Shown: positions 19,001-27,481, counted from the first letter of the stretch. The stretch: DNA of 42,076 nucleotides from an uncultured Flavobacteriaceae bacterium (GCA_938017825.1 CALIJE010000050.1:1-42076); one strand, 5' to 3'. Program-made: numbers and translations. Notes: a model not told the origin generated them from the sequence alone.

Positions 19001-20152
19001 GATGGTGTGCCAGATCAACAAGACCCCGCTAATAATAACCCATGTATACCTGACAATACCAATAGTCTTTGTGATGAACCAATAGATTTGGAAGTTTTAA
19101 AGGAAGTTGATAAGGCGACAGCGCTGATAGGTGATGAACTTACGTTTACCATTACGGTAACGAATCTCGGTACCAGGACGGCCGAAAAGATAGTTATTGG
19201 CGATTTATTGGATATTGGTTTTGAATACGTATCTGATAATGCTTCGTCAGGGGCGTACATTGTAGATATGGGAGAATGGCAATTAGAGGGCTTAGCGCCC
19301 AATGCTTCTGAAACCCTATCGATTGTAGTTAAGGTAGTTGAAGATAGCAATGCGACCTATATGAACAGCGCTCTATTATTGGAATCCAATCCATTGGATA
19401 ATAATCCAGATAATGATATATCGGAGGTCACGGTTGTTCTGGGAGTGCCCGAACCGGTAGACCTTTTACTCGAGAAGTTTGTGCGCGTCTTAAGCGACCC
19501 ACCAACAAATGATATTAAAAGGGCAAGCGTTTTTGTGAACCAAAAAGTAGTGTTTACGATTCGTTTAACAAAAAAATCTCCGGGCGATCAATCTGTACTG
19601 GTTAGAATCAGTGATGTTCTGTCGAACAATAGTGGATTTGTTTTGGATGATGATGGAGTAGTAGCTGAGAAAGGGTCGTATTCGGTTAGCAGTGGCATAT
19701 GGACCATTTCTGGAAATTTAGTTGAGAATGAAGTCAGTCAACTGTTCCTCACCGGTACCGTAACCCAAATAGGAACATTTACGAACACGGCGAAAATAGA
19801 AAGTCCGGTGCCCGACGCTAACTCGCAATTCCCTACGGAAGAAACAGTTGAGGTAATTGTGAGCGAACCAACCCCGGCAGAAGACGGATTTGTCTTTAAC
19901 CAGTTTTCGCCCAATTCAGATGGTACAAATGATTTCCTTAAGGTAAAGGGTATAGGTAATTTCACCAATACCACCATTACCATTTACAATAGATATGGGC
20001 ACCTTGTATTTGAAGATCAAAACATGACCGAGGATAGGGTATGGGATGGTATGTGGGAAGGCAAACAGGCTCCAGAAAGTACCTACTATTATATTTTGGA
20101 CTTGGGTGATGGCACGGAAGTTAGAAAAGGTTGGATTCAGCTCATTAGATGA
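16040..20152 (+). CDS. Giant T9SS-secreted adhesin: Calx-beta, triple repeat module, TSP3, DUF11, gliding-type C-terminal sorting domain
   Basis: This 1370-aa secreted surface protein has an N-terminal signal (ending FSFTQAQ) followed by two Calx-beta domains (about 38-152 and 153-278; DGSETDVAPDDNIVFRV, NGTDYDNLSG, SGTDYTLTN). Next come three copies of a Cys-bearing module that ends CNPC or CDPC (about 280-469, 470-660 and 661-922, the third enlarged). An Asp-rich thrombospondin type 3-like calcium-binding stretch follows (about 924-1010, DGDG repeats), then two DUF11-like domains (about 1015-1135 and 1137-1280). The last 87 residues (1284-1370) are the gliding-motility C-terminal domain, starting FVFNQFSPNSDGTNDF and ending WIQLIR. 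This is the T9SS type B sorting signal, normally handled with a PorP/SprF partner, and that gene follows with overlapping stop and start. Its likely role is adhesion or gliding. Confidence 0.93.
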   Translation: MIVKKSRCFLQNGTHHLFKYILFIGFLCAFSFTQAQVMSISAPDPDGSETDVAPDDNIVFRVRKGASAVAVPSYTVNYTVSGTATNGTDYDNLSGQVLVSGATGVTFTDITINITDDAIVEELETLTITLQAGVGYILNASLNEATAQITDNDVGLVFFDNVSAAFIPTVVENGTDLPTPEFGQFRPNIDKANGTSANLVVDYTVTGSASGTDYTLTNAVVLSFVNNGASRVRNIRVAPIDDSLAEIDETVIITLTGTNNPLYTIGSPATSTITILDDDCPAGTVAPVLDNNPTAFCDVAGVDLGSFFSGTAPVGAELRWSLLPAPSTAGQLLTPAEASNAPADSYYAVFWAAAEACASPSAGPVAITINQTPDTGTATQGLSRCNDIANGQTTIDLDNTLTGEDTGGTWSFVSGPPGSDPEIPNVNNVVNFDGNEAGVYTFRYELTAIPPCLDQAIEVSISVSDCNPCVAGDQAPVLNASVPTEFCDNINVSLDNYTNSVGPDLVNAPLTWSSSADLLDESSHLTPAQVASPMATTYYGFFYDSDNSCASPPLVITLSLTTTPDAGTANQGLFSCNVSANGDTTFDLDDGLTGADPGGTWAIVSFPAGGTSETPNASNVVNFNNNASGNYVFRYTLTAVAPCTDQTVDITIAVSDCDPCIAGNAPPELDTSVPTVFCDEVDISLNDYTNTVPPAGTVLRWSLTAPTDTNIPAAQPPDNPLPGTYFGYFYDVGNDCASPALTVQITLNSSPEITATSGDLRCGPGEVTLTASATGNPTFNWYTSETGGILAGTGASFTPTLSQTTTFYLEATENGCATSPRIPVTASVQIQPSAGIPSLSPSACNDPAFGSTVIDLDDLLIDEDSGIWVFTSGPENVPIAPGNNVDFDGRPDGDYVYTFSTNTAQAPCIDEVVSVTIAISSCDTDADGDGLLGGLEAILGTDPNNNDTDGDGILDNVEVGPDTDNPLDEDGDGIIDALESTLLDEDGDGVPDQQDPANNNPCIPDNTNSLCDEPIDLEVLKEVDKATALIGDELTFTITVTNLGTRTAEKIVIGDLLDIGFEYVSDNASSGAYIVDMGEWQLEGLAPNASETLSIVVKVVEDSNATYMNSALLLESNPLDNNPDNDISEVTVVLGVPEPVDLLLEKFVRVLSDPPTNDIKRASVFVNQKVVFTIRLTKKSPGDQSVLVRISDVLSNNSGFVLDDDGVVAEKGSYSVSSGIWTISGNLVENEVSQLFLTGTVTQIGTFTNTAKIESPVPDANSQFPTEETVEVIVSEPTPAEDGFVFNQFSPNSDGTNDFLKVKGIGNFTNTTITIYNRYGHLVFEDQNMTEDRVWDGMWEGKQAPESTYYYILDLGDGTEVRKGWIQLIR
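16877..18805 (+). repeat. Three tandem ~190-residue modules inside the adhesin
   Basis: The module begins with a segment like APVLxxxxPTxFCDxxxVSLxxY and has a central Cys-Ala-Ser-Pro and a (GTA)xQGLxxCNxxANG motif. It contains a LTGxDxGGTWxxVSxP segment and ends SDCxPC. Copy 1 covers residues 280-469 (bases 16877-17446) and copy 2 residues 470-660 (17447-18019). Copy 3 covers residues 661-922 and is longer because an extra Ig-like stretch (around SSPEITATSGDLRCGPGEV) is inserted before its second half. The copies are diverged at the DNA level. Confidence 0.75.
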
Positions 20153-21147
20153 CAAGAAAAATGCGAAATAGACAAGATAGAGTTGAATTTCATCGCATAC
20201 TATTGTTAGTGGCAGTGCTCTTTTGTACCCATTATATTCAGGCGCAGAAAGAACCGCAATACACGCAGTACATGTATAATATCGGAGGCTTTAACCCGGC
20301 ATATGTAGGTACAACGGCCAATCCTGAAATCAGTACGATGTACAGAATACAATGGTCAGGAATACCTGGAGCGCCAAGAACTTTAAGGCTAGGAACAAAT
20401 ATTCCCTTTTCCAACGAAAAAATGGGAATGGGATTCAACGTAATCAATGATCAGTTGGGGCCTATGAGCCAAACTTATTTAGATTTGGCCTACAGTTATC
20501 AATTCAATATATCCGAAACCGCGAAACTATCCTTTGGTATGGATGTTGGAGGCTCCCTGCTTAATGTCGATTTTTCAAAAGGGACTTTCGAAAACCCCTT
20601 CGAACCGATATTGAATCAAGAAAATATCAGTAATTTTTATCTGACTATTGGCGCAGGTATGTTTATGTATGACGAAAATTGGTATGTAGGTGTTTCAATA
20701 CCTAATTTTTTGACCGATGAAACTTATAACCAAGAGGTCGCCACGGTAATCGAAGATAGAATACAGTTTAATTTTATAGGAGGTTATGTTTTTGATTTGT
20801 CAGAGAATACGAAATTGAAGCCGGCATTTTTGATCAATTATATCGACGGAGCTCCCTTGAACGCAAATTTATCGGCGAATTTTATGTTCAACGAAAAATT
20901 TGTTTTTGGTGCCTCCTATCGCTTCGGAAGTGCAGTAAGTGCCCTAGCGGGGTTTCAAGTATCGAACCCAATTTATATGGGCGTTTCTTATGACTATAGT
21001 ACGAACGGTCTTGGAGAATACAATAGTGGAACACCTGAATTTGTATTGCGATTCGAACTGGGCAAATCAGGTGGGGGAAGTAACAATGGTAAATCGAAAA
21101 ATTCAAAAGGAAAACCGAAACAAATCGATACACCTCGGTTTTTCTAA
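20149..21147 (+). CDS. PorP/SprF family type IX secretion membrane protein (adhesin partner)
   Basis: This is an outer membrane protein of the PorP/SprF family, 332 aa. The signal peptide ends HYIQAQ and is followed directly by the family motif KEPQYTQYMYNIGGFNPAYVG. The protein then shows repeated amphipathic strands (GASYRFGSAVSALAGFQV, GVSYDYSTNGLGEYN). A Gly/Ser/Lys-rich tail (KSGGGSNNGKSKNSKGKPK) follows the last strand. The ATG overlaps the adhesin stop (ATGA), which argues for translational coupling; ATG 20161 is an alternative start. By analogy with SprB/SprF it should help attach or export the preceding adhesin. An OmpA/PD40 gene follows after 13 bases. Confidence 0.9.
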   Translation: MTRKMRNRQDRVEFHRILLLVAVLFCTHYIQAQKEPQYTQYMYNIGGFNPAYVGTTANPEISTMYRIQWSGIPGAPRTLRLGTNIPFSNEKMGMGFNVINDQLGPMSQTYLDLAYSYQFNISETAKLSFGMDVGGSLLNVDFSKGTFENPFEPILNQENISNFYLTIGAGMFMYDENWYVGVSIPNFLTDETYNQEVATVIEDRIQFNFIGGYVFDLSENTKLKPAFLINYIDGAPLNANLSANFMFNEKFVFGASYRFGSAVSALAGFQVSNPIYMGVSYDYSTNGLGEYNSGTPEFVLRFELGKSGGGSNNGKSKNSKGKPKQIDTPRFF

Positions 21148-21160
21148 ATAGTATGTGTTT

Positions 21161-23104
21161 ATGCGCTTAAGAGCTTTCATTTGGTTTTTTGTTATGGTCA
21201 CTTCAGTAGCCCTTGGACAGGACTTTAGAAGCGATGGCGACAAGTTTTTCTATGGATATGCCTATCAAGACGCTATTAAAGCCTATCAAAAGCAGATGCA
21301 GAAGGGAGAATTGCTTACGAATGATCAGCTTTTGAATCTTGCCGATTCGTATTTTAGGACAGGAGACCATCAAAATGCCACAAAGATATATCTAGACATT
21401 AATAAGAAGGATAGTATCATGTCTGATAATCGTCTGAACACTATGTTACGGAGTCTGGCAAAAACTTCAGAACCAGAGCGGGTTAAGGCATTTTTAAAAT
21501 CTAAAAGTGGTTTATTGAGCAATGAACTTTTTGAGAACGCCAATTTCAACTATGAAATTTTAGAAGACAATGCGGTTGATACTTCTGAATTCAAAGTTTT
21601 TAATCTGAACATAAATAGTCCACAGGCCGATATTTCCCCAGCGTTCTATAAAGATAGAATGTTGTTCAGTACAAGTAGAAAAAATAAATCAAAGAAAATT
21701 TACGGTCCATCCGGAGAGTCGTATCTCGACATTTACATAGCTAGAATTGGTAAAGGGGGCATCTTATTGGGCCAAAATTCGTTCAATGGTGTTCCTAAAG
21801 TGAATTACCACAAGTCGACACCGTTCTACTCTGAAAGTCTAAAAAGTGTTTTCTATGTTGTATCGAATACCGATAAGGACGGGGACCTCCTATTCGACGA
21901 AAAAGGAAAAAACGCTTTGGCAATAGGCATGGTAGATTCGTTTGGAAAATTTAGATATGTTCTCAAAGATTTAAGCAAGTCTTTTTATTATCCGTTTTAT
22001 GATGATGCTTCAAGTAAATTATACTTCTCGGCAAATTTTGATGATAGTTATGGTGGTACCGACATATATTATGTAGCCATGAACGGAGGGCAAGTAATGT
22101 CCCAACCCGTGAATCTTGGCCCCAGAATTAATACCCCTGGCAATGAAATAGCGCCATTTATACATGACAATAGCCTTTATTTTTCTTCTGATGTCTTTTA
22201 TGGTTTAGGTGGGATGGATGTATATAAGGCCAACATGCAATCTGATGGGAGTTTTGGTATCCCGGTGAATTTAGGAAAGGCCATTAATTCAGAACAAGAT
22301 GATTTTGGATTCATCATTCGTGAAAATCCGCAAGGAGAAGGATTGATGGGGTATTTTTCTTCGAACCGAGAAGGAGGTATTGGCAATGATGATATTTATG
22401 GGTTTAATGCCATGGGGACCCCCGGACTGAGAACATTGGTTTTTAGAGGAAAGGTTATAGATACTAAAACAACTTTTGGAATGCCCGGTGCTTCGGTAAA
22501 AGTTTTGGATTCGGAACGAAACATACTAAAAGAAGTTACCACCAAGACAGATGGGTCGTATCGAGTGGAGATTCCTTGGCGCGAGCAGGTTGCTTTGCAA
22601 GTTTCCAAGGCGAAGCACTCTATTTTTTATAAAACTTTCGGGGCAGAAAATCAAGAATCTGCAGATAAGGACAATATGAATATTGCCCTAACCCGACTCA
22701 GTGATATTGTAGAAGAAAAAGAAGCAAAGACTGTTCTTAGATTGGATAATTTGGCCTTTGAGGCGGGTAAGAGCGAACTTACCACCTCTGTGACCGACCA
22801 ACTGACCAAGGTTGCTGAAATGGTTAAACAATTTCCACAAATCAGACTAAGAATTGAGTCCCATACCAGTAGTAAAGGCAGAAACGCAACGAACAAACGT
22901 ATTTCACAAGAGCGAGCCGATAACATCCTTAACTATTTACGTGAGCATGGGGTGTCTGCCAATAATGTTGGTAGCGCAGAAGGTTTTGGTGAGGAAAGGT
23001 TGCTGAACAATTGCAAGAACGGTGTGTATTGTTTAGATTTTCTTCATGATCAAAATGAACGTTCGCTTTTTGTGATTCTTAACTATGACGAAATCAACAA
23101 GTAG
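21161..23104 (+). CDS. OmpA-family protein with TPR, PD40 and carboxypeptidase-regulatory-like domains
   Basis: This is an envelope protein of 647 aa, in the architecture of PorE-like T9SS-associated proteins. A signal peptide (ending VALGQ) is followed by a TPR-like helical region (about 15-110, YAYQDAIKAYQKQM). PD40/WD40-like beta-propeller blades follow (about 150-420, with KLYFSANFDDSYGGTDIYYV and SLYFSSDVFYGLGGMDVYK), then a CarboxypepD_reg-like domain (about 427-475). The C-terminal OmpA domain (about 525-647) carries the peptidoglycan-binding pattern NKRISQERADNILNYL. The ATG 21161 gives the best signal peptide; GTG 21155 would add two residues. It is the third gene of the adhesin-PorP-OmpA unit and probably ties the surface complex to the cell wall. 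Confidence 0.9.
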   Translation: MRLRAFIWFFVMVTSVALGQDFRSDGDKFFYGYAYQDAIKAYQKQMQKGELLTNDQLLNLADSYFRTGDHQNATKIYLDINKKDSIMSDNRLNTMLRSLAKTSEPERVKAFLKSKSGLLSNELFENANFNYEILEDNAVDTSEFKVFNLNINSPQADISPAFYKDRMLFSTSRKNKSKKIYGPSGESYLDIYIARIGKGGILLGQNSFNGVPKVNYHKSTPFYSESLKSVFYVVSNTDKDGDLLFDEKGKNALAIGMVDSFGKFRYVLKDLSKSFYYPFYDDASSKLYFSANFDDSYGGTDIYYVAMNGGQVMSQPVNLGPRINTPGNEIAPFIHDNSLYFSSDVFYGLGGMDVYKANMQSDGSFGIPVNLGKAINSEQDDFGFIIRENPQGEGLMGYFSSNREGGIGNDDIYGFNAMGTPGLRTLVFRGKVIDTKTTFGMPGASVKVLDSERNILKEVTTKTDGSYRVEIPWREQVALQVSKAKHSIFYKTFGAENQESADKDNMNIALTRLSDIVEEKEAKTVLRLDNLAFEAGKSELTTSVTDQLTKVAEMVKQFPQIRLRIESHTSSKGRNATNKRISQERADNILNYLREHGVSANNVGSAEGFGEERLLNNCKNGVYCLDFLHDQNERSLFVILNYDEINK

Positions 23105-23176
23105 TCTTCCCTTGGTCTTTTCATGCAGGTCGCTCTTGTATCCACGATTTTAAGGACTTGCCGTCTTAACTGCAAA

Positions 23177-24433
23177 CTACGGGAATAGTACCATCCAAAA
23201 GTACAATAGGGAAAAACAGGCTAGAAACAAGATGCCAAGATAGGTAAGAAGTTGAAGCCATTTTTTGGGCCTGTTCTCAACAGGCAGGTCGTTGCTCATA
23301 ACATTTTTTAAGTTCATATAGCCTATAATAGGGGCCACAACAAAAGATACAAACGTAGCCAGTGCGACCAATTGCCCCATATTGGCGCTGAAGGCCGCTA
23401 TAACGACGAAATTTACAATTGCCAATACCAGTACCGCAATGGCAAAATTGGTGCGGTTACGCATTTCTTTTGGCTTGGGATAAAGCAGGCCAATAATATC
23501 CAAGCTAACACGTGCCACCGCATCATGCGCGGTCATACATGTACTGAACATGGTGGCGAAGGCAGAAACAGCAATAAAAATATAGGCCCAAGGGCCTATG
23601 TGCGTTGTAAAAAGTGAAACGACCTGATCGGCAAAAATAATCCCATTACCACTTAGTTCCGTGCCAGTGCCATACAATGTCATGCACCCGATCGTTAAAA
23701 AGAAAATTGCTAACACCCCGGTAAGTACATAGCCAGTATTGAATTCCTGTAATGCTTGTTTCAAGGAAGGTTTTGACTTAGCGCTTTTCCATTTTTCAAT
23801 ACTCCATAGGCTCACCCAGCTAGATGCTTCGACTGTAGTGGGCATCCAACCCATCAATCCGATTAAAAAAAGTATACCTGCCTCATTGAATAAAGGCGTA
23901 GGTTCAAAATCAGCTACGGTTTCAACTTGGCCGTTATACAGCACTAAAATGGTGGTCACCAAGAGCGCAACGAATAAAATAGAGATTACCAATTTCAAGG
24001 AGTTCTCTAAAAATCGGTATCGCCCTACGATGAGCAAGGCACTGATAAATACAAAAAGACCTAGAGCAATTAAACTCAAGGAGATGCCATCTATTTTAAA
24101 TAGGTTAATGAACAAGCCAGCAGTTACAGTATAAAGGGCGGCCAAAATGGTAAAGGTCGTTACTAGGGTAATGGCAGCGTAAAACCAGAGATAACCCTTT
24201 CCACGATTTAAATATCCCTCTATCAAGGTCTTATCTGTGAGATGTGTATAGCGAACACCAAATTCAAAGAACGGGTATTTAAAAATGTTGGCCAGTATTA
24301 TGGGGATGATCATGAGCCACCCGTATTGGGCCCCGGCTTTTGTAGAAAGAACCAAATGGGAGGTGCCTATGGCCATACTGGCGAAAAGCAATCCCGGTCC
24401 TAAGTTCTTGATAAAGGTGCTGACTTTTGACAT
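23177..24433 (-). CDS. Nramp-fold transporter lacking the canonical metal-binding motifs
   Basis: This is a membrane protein of 418 aa with about 11 hydrophobic segments and clear Nramp-family order (GPGLLFASMAIG at the start of helix 1, STKAGAQYGW after it). Canonical Nramp manganese/iron carriers have DPGN in helix 1 and MPHN in helix 6. Here the aligned positions read G23-T-S-H26 and M197-P-T-T-V-E202, so most direct metal ligands are missing. Calling it a divalent metal transporter is therefore only by family. It may carry another substrate or ion. I chose ATG 24433 (MSKVSTFIKNLGPG) instead of 24466. It is downstream of a SanA-like gene on the same strand and converges with the OmpA gene. 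Confidence 0.82.
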   Translation of the reverse strand: MSKVSTFIKNLGPGLLFASMAIGTSHLVLSTKAGAQYGWLMIIPIILANIFKYPFFEFGVRYTHLTDKTLIEGYLNRGKGYLWFYAAITLVTTFTILAALYTVTAGLFINLFKIDGISLSLIALGLFVFISALLIVGRYRFLENSLKLVISILFVALLVTTILVLYNGQVETVADFEPTPLFNEAGILFLIGLMGWMPTTVEASSWVSLWSIEKWKSAKSKPSLKQALQEFNTGYVLTGVLAIFFLTIGCMTLYGTGTELSGNGIIFADQVVSLFTTHIGPWAYIFIAVSAFATMFSTCMTAHDAVARVSLDIIGLLYPKPKEMRNRTNFAIAVLVLAIVNFVVIAAFSANMGQLVALATFVSFVVAPIIGYMNLKNVMSNDLPVENRPKKWLQLLTYLGILFLACFSLLYFWMVLFP

Positions 24434-24485
24434 TTTAGTTTGGCTCGACCCTCTAAAAATAGTCAAATCATTTCAAAGTGAATTT

Positions 24486-25121
24486 CTATTTGATCTCTAC
24501 TTTGTCGCCGTAGAACTTTGGCTGTGTATTGAACAATAAATCTAAAAAAACCTTGACACGGGCAAAATATTCTCGAAATTGAACCTTTAGCCCGTTTCTG
24601 GTAGAAACATCTTTGGCATTATAGCCGACCGCCTGTAGTCCCTTTCGCTCTGCAATATAAATTGCTCTTTCATTGTGGAATTTTTGTGAGATGACGGTGA
24701 CGCTATCCAACCCAAAGACTTCTTTGGCCCGTACCATGGAATCTAAAGTTCTGAAACCCGCATAATCCAAAAATATTTTTTCCGCAGGGATACCACCCTT
24801 GATCAGGTCTTTTTTAATGGTATTGGGCTCGTTATAATATTTGGTGCTATTGTCTCCACTAACAAGTATAAATTCTACTTTGTTGGCATTGTACAGTTCT
24901 ACCGCCGCCTTGATCCTATAGGTGTAATACGGGTTGGCACCACCTTGTGCCAATCTGCTTGCAGTACCGAGGACGATACCGACTCTATTTTTGGGAATTT
25001 CGTTGAGGTTATATTGGGTTTTGCCCGCGGTTGAACTATCTATTCTATAATTACAGCCCAATACAATAAGCACTATTAGCGTTAAGAGTCCCCCTAGTAT
25101 TTTGTAGTGTTTTTTTCTCAT
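24486..25121 (-). CDS. SanA/YdcF-like membrane-anchored DUF218 protein
   Basis: This 211-aa protein of the ElyC/SanA/YdcF family has one N-terminal membrane helix (KILGGLLTLIVLIVLGC) followed by a DUF218 domain. The conserved features are GIVLGTASRLAQGGANPYYTYRI, ILVSGDNS, the acidic-Asn motif region YYNEPNTIKKDLI, and ISQKFHNERAIYIAER. In E. coli, SanA affects vancomycin resistance at high temperature, and ElyC affects envelope polysaccharide synthesis. The exact reaction here is unknown. A -7 promoter element lies 18 bases upstream, and the Nramp-like gene follows after 52 bases. Confidence 0.88.
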   Translation of the reverse strand: MRKKHYKILGGLLTLIVLIVLGCNYRIDSSTAGKTQYNLNEIPKNRVGIVLGTASRLAQGGANPYYTYRIKAAVELYNANKVEFILVSGDNSTKYYNEPNTIKKDLIKGGIPAEKIFLDYAGFRTLDSMVRAKEVFGLDSVTVISQKFHNERAIYIAERKGLQAVGYNAKDVSTRNGLKVQFREYFARVKVFLDLLFNTQPKFYGDKVEIK

Positions 25122-25138
25122 TCAAGACGCAAAGTCCT

Positions 25139-25146
25139 CAAAGATA
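25139..25146 (-). promoter_or_regulatory. Bacteroidota -7 promoter element of the sanA-like gene
   Basis: Read on the minus strand this is TATCTTTG, an exact TAnnTTTG match, 17 bases before the ATG at 25121. I found no TTTG at -33 spacing. Confidence 0.45.
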
Positions 25147-25210
25147 GGTAATATGTACGGCGCGTATTCAGTGATTTGAAGTATTCTTATGGTAAGTTAC
25201 CTAAGGGGTG

Positions 25211-25867
25211 TCAGATTTCCATTTCAGGGATCTCGCCCTCAATTATCAAATTCCCTTCGGTGGCCGCTTGAATCTCTTCAATGCTTACACCAGGTGCTTT
25301 TTCCAACAATCGAAATCCTTGGCTAGTGACTTCAAGCACGGCAAGATTGGTCACTATTTTTTTGACACAACCCACTCCGGTGAGCGGAAGTGAACATTGC
25401 TTTAGTAATTTTGACGCCCCAGCCCTATTGGTATGCATCATGGCAACGATAATATTTTCTGCACTTGCCACTAAGTCCATGGCGCCGCCCATGCCCTTTA
25501 CCATTTTCCCAGGGATTTTCCAATTGGCGATATCGCCATTTTCGGAAACTTCCATAGCACCCAATATGGTAAGTTGTACGTGCTGTCCGCGAATCATGGA
25601 AAAACTCATCGCAGAATCAAAGAATGACGCTCCCGGTAAGGTGGTGATGGTTTGCTTTCCTGCATTGATGATATCGGCATCTTCTTCACCCTCGAACGGA
25701 AAAGGTCCCATTCCCAAGACCCCGTTTTCACTTTGAAACTCTACACTGATGTCTTCACGTACGTAGTTTGCGACCAATGTGGGAATACCAATACCCAAAT
25801 TCACATAGTACCCATCCTTGACCTCTTTAGCGATTCGTTTTGCTATTCCTTGTTTATCGAGTGCCAT
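25211..25867 (-). CDS. scoB: 3-oxoacid CoA-transferase subunit B
   Basis: This is the beta subunit of a class I CoA-transferase (succinyl-CoA:acetoacetate type), 218 aa. It shows YVNLGIGIPTLVANYV near the start and the catalytic glutamate E47 in QSENGVLGMGPFP, the residue that forms the covalent CoA thioester. AMSFSMIRGQHVQLTILGAMEV and GMGGAMDLV follow, as usual for the family. It starts one base after the stop of subunit A and is the last gene of the homogentisate operon. It would activate the acetoacetate released by fumarylacetoacetase to acetoacetyl-CoA. The exact CoA donor is inferred from context. Confidence 0.92.
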   Translation of the reverse strand: MALDKQGIAKRIAKEVKDGYYVNLGIGIPTLVANYVREDISVEFQSENGVLGMGPFPFEGEEDADIINAGKQTITTLPGASFFDSAMSFSMIRGQHVQLTILGAMEVSENGDIANWKIPGKMVKGMGGAMDLVASAENIIVAMMHTNRAGASKLLKQCSLPLTGVGCVKKIVTNLAVLEVTSQGFRLLEKAPGVSIEEIQAATEGNLIIEGEIPEMEI

Positions 25868-25868
25868 A

Positions 25869-26570
25869 TTATTCTTTTTGTCTTACTGTTCGCTGTTCAA
25901 TTCTTTTTTCAAAAGTTTTACCTTGAAAAATACGTTGTACAAATATCCCTGGAATGTGAATTTGGTTGGGGTCTAATGTGCCAGCGGGTACCAACTCTTC
26001 TACTTCTGCCACTGTTATCTTGGCAGACCCACACATGTTGGGATTGAAATTTCGGGCTGTTCCTTTAAAAATGAGGTTACCAGCAACATCTCCTTTCCAT
26101 GCCTTTACAAATGAAAAATCGGCCTTAAATGCATGTTCGAGCACGTACATTTTCCCGTTAAACTCGCGAGTTTCTTTGCCTTCGGCCACTTCTGTGCCGT
26201 AACCGGCTGGGGTGTAAATTGCAGGAAATCCTGCTTGAGCCGCCCTACATCTTTCGGCCAGTGTGCCTTGCGGTATCAATTCAACGTCTAATTCGCCACT
26301 CAGCATCTGGCGCTCAAACTCATCGTTCTCACCAACGTATGACGAAACCATTTTCTTGATCTGTTTTTTTTGTAGAAGCAAACCGAGTCCGAAGTCATCG
26401 ACCCCTGCATTGTTTGAAATACAGGTAAGGCCAGAAACTTCTAATCGAACAAGCTCCGAAATTGCATTTTCTGGAATACCAGAAAGGCCGAACCCTCCTA
26501 GCATCAAGGTCATATTATCGGTAACGCCCTTGACGGCTTCCCCTACGTTTGCTACTACTTTTTGTATCAT
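25869..26570 (-). CDS. scoA: 3-oxoacid CoA-transferase subunit A
   Basis: This is the alpha subunit of the same CoA-transferase, 233 aa. The N-terminal glycine-rich signature [18 protein letters not shown] is followed by [41 protein letters not shown] and [14 protein letters not shown], all family features. It lies 9 bases downstream of the flavin reductase gene and is followed after one base by subunit B, so the two subunits are co-translated. Together they close the pathway from homogentisate to acetoacetyl-CoA. Confidence 0.93.
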   Translation of the reverse strand: MIQKVVANVGEAVKGVTDNMTLMLGGFGLSGIPENAISELVRLEVSGLTCISNNAGVDDFGLGLLLQKKQIKKMVSSYVGENDEFERQMLSGELDVELIPQGTLAERCRAAQAGFPAIYTPAGYGTEVAEGKETREFNGKMYVLEHAFKADFSFVKAWKGDVAGNLIFKGTARNFNPNMCGSAKITVAEVEELVPAGTLDPNQIHIPGIFVQRIFQGKTFEKRIEQRTVRQKE

Positions 26571-26579
26571 ATTGCTAAG

Positions 26580-27476
26580 TTAATCCAAACAAAACAGAAT
26601 GCATAACGCCCGTTTCAAATCGTTTTTTTCAATAGATGCCAGGGCATATTTATGCAGTTGATTTCGCTTTTGGGTGGTGTCCTCTAGTGTAAGAACAGCT
26701 GAAATTTCAGTTGATTTTTTTAAGATTTCAATACTTTCCTTGGTCGGGAGTTGCTCCATATTGCCAAGACGTCCCAAATGATTTCCGGTAAGCATATTGC
26801 TTTGTAACACATGTTTAGGAAGTTGGTCGACCCCGATACCCTTGTTGAAAATAGGTTTGGGAATTTCGAACAAGGCATTCCCACTGGCACGACAATACCA
26901 ACTTTCGCCCATGCGGGCTACAAGGTCTAATTTCTGTGTGTCTAGCTTTCCGTTCTCCCCGAGGTAGTCAGTATTCAAATGTATGCGGGCAATTCTTGAA
27001 ATCACCAAGTTGCCGGCCCCGCCTTCATTTCCCAATTCAATAATCTTATCAACAGTGCACTCAAACGAAACAGGTGCTTCGCCCACCCGAGGGGGCGTAA
27101 TGGTATCGGAGGGCACTTGGGTAAACCCTGCCTTTACGAATTCATTCACCTCTTTTTCATATTCGGTACTCGACAAGGACATTTGTTCGACCATGGCATG
27201 GTTTACGATATTGATAACCACTTCTCCCTTTTCCTTTACATTCTCAAAGGTATGTTTGGTGGTATTATCGCGTCCGCGTCTAGCAGGTGAAAAAATTAGA
27301 ATAGGAGGGTTGGCACTAAATACATTGAAAAAACTAAACGGACTCAAGTTAACATGCCCCTTATGGTCTAGTGTACTGGCCAGGGCAATTGGCCTTGGAG
27401 CTACAGCCGAAAGAAGTAACTGGTGTAGATCTGAAACAGCTATTGCTTTGGGGTCGATTGATTTTGTTTGTGACAT
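26580..27476 (-). CDS. Flavin reductase-like (FMN-binding) protein in the homogentisate operon
   Basis: This 298-aa protein has a flavin reductase-like domain in its N-terminal two thirds. VAPRPIALASTLDHKGHVNLSPFSFFNVFSANPP matches the split-barrel FMN-binding signature in parts, followed by the phosphate-contact region RRGRDNTTKHTFENV and the strand GEVVINIV. The C-terminal ~90 residues are helical and specific to this subgroup. I chose ATG 27476 (MSQTKSIDP), 5 bases after the fahA stop. The longer frame to 27548 overlaps fahA. No known step of the homogentisate pathway needs a flavin reductase, so the role is open. It could supply reduced flavin or act directly on a pathway metabolite. Confidence 0.85.
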   Translation of the reverse strand: MSQTKSIDPKAIAVSDLHQLLLSAVAPRPIALASTLDHKGHVNLSPFSFFNVFSANPPILIFSPARRGRDNTTKHTFENVKEKGEVVINIVNHAMVEQMSLSSTEYEKEVNEFVKAGFTQVPSDTITPPRVGEAPVSFECTVDKIIELGNEGGAGNLVISRIARIHLNTDYLGENGKLDTQKLDLVARMGESWYCRASGNALFEIPKPIFNKGIGVDQLPKHVLQSNMLTGNHLGRLGNMEQLPTKESIEILKKSTEISAVLTLEDTTQKRNQLHKYALASIEKNDLKRALCILFCLD

Positions 27477-27481
27477 ATCTT

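Noticed and set aside
18803..19072. Asp-rich repeats in the adhesin as a possible DNA repeat array
   Set aside because: The repetition is at protein level (calcium-binding TSP3-like motifs) within one reading frame; there are no regular spacers as in a CRISPR array.
25281..25736. 151-codon plus-strand frame opposite scoB
   Set aside because: Antisense to a clear CoA-transferase subunit; the low-complexity translation resembles no protein.
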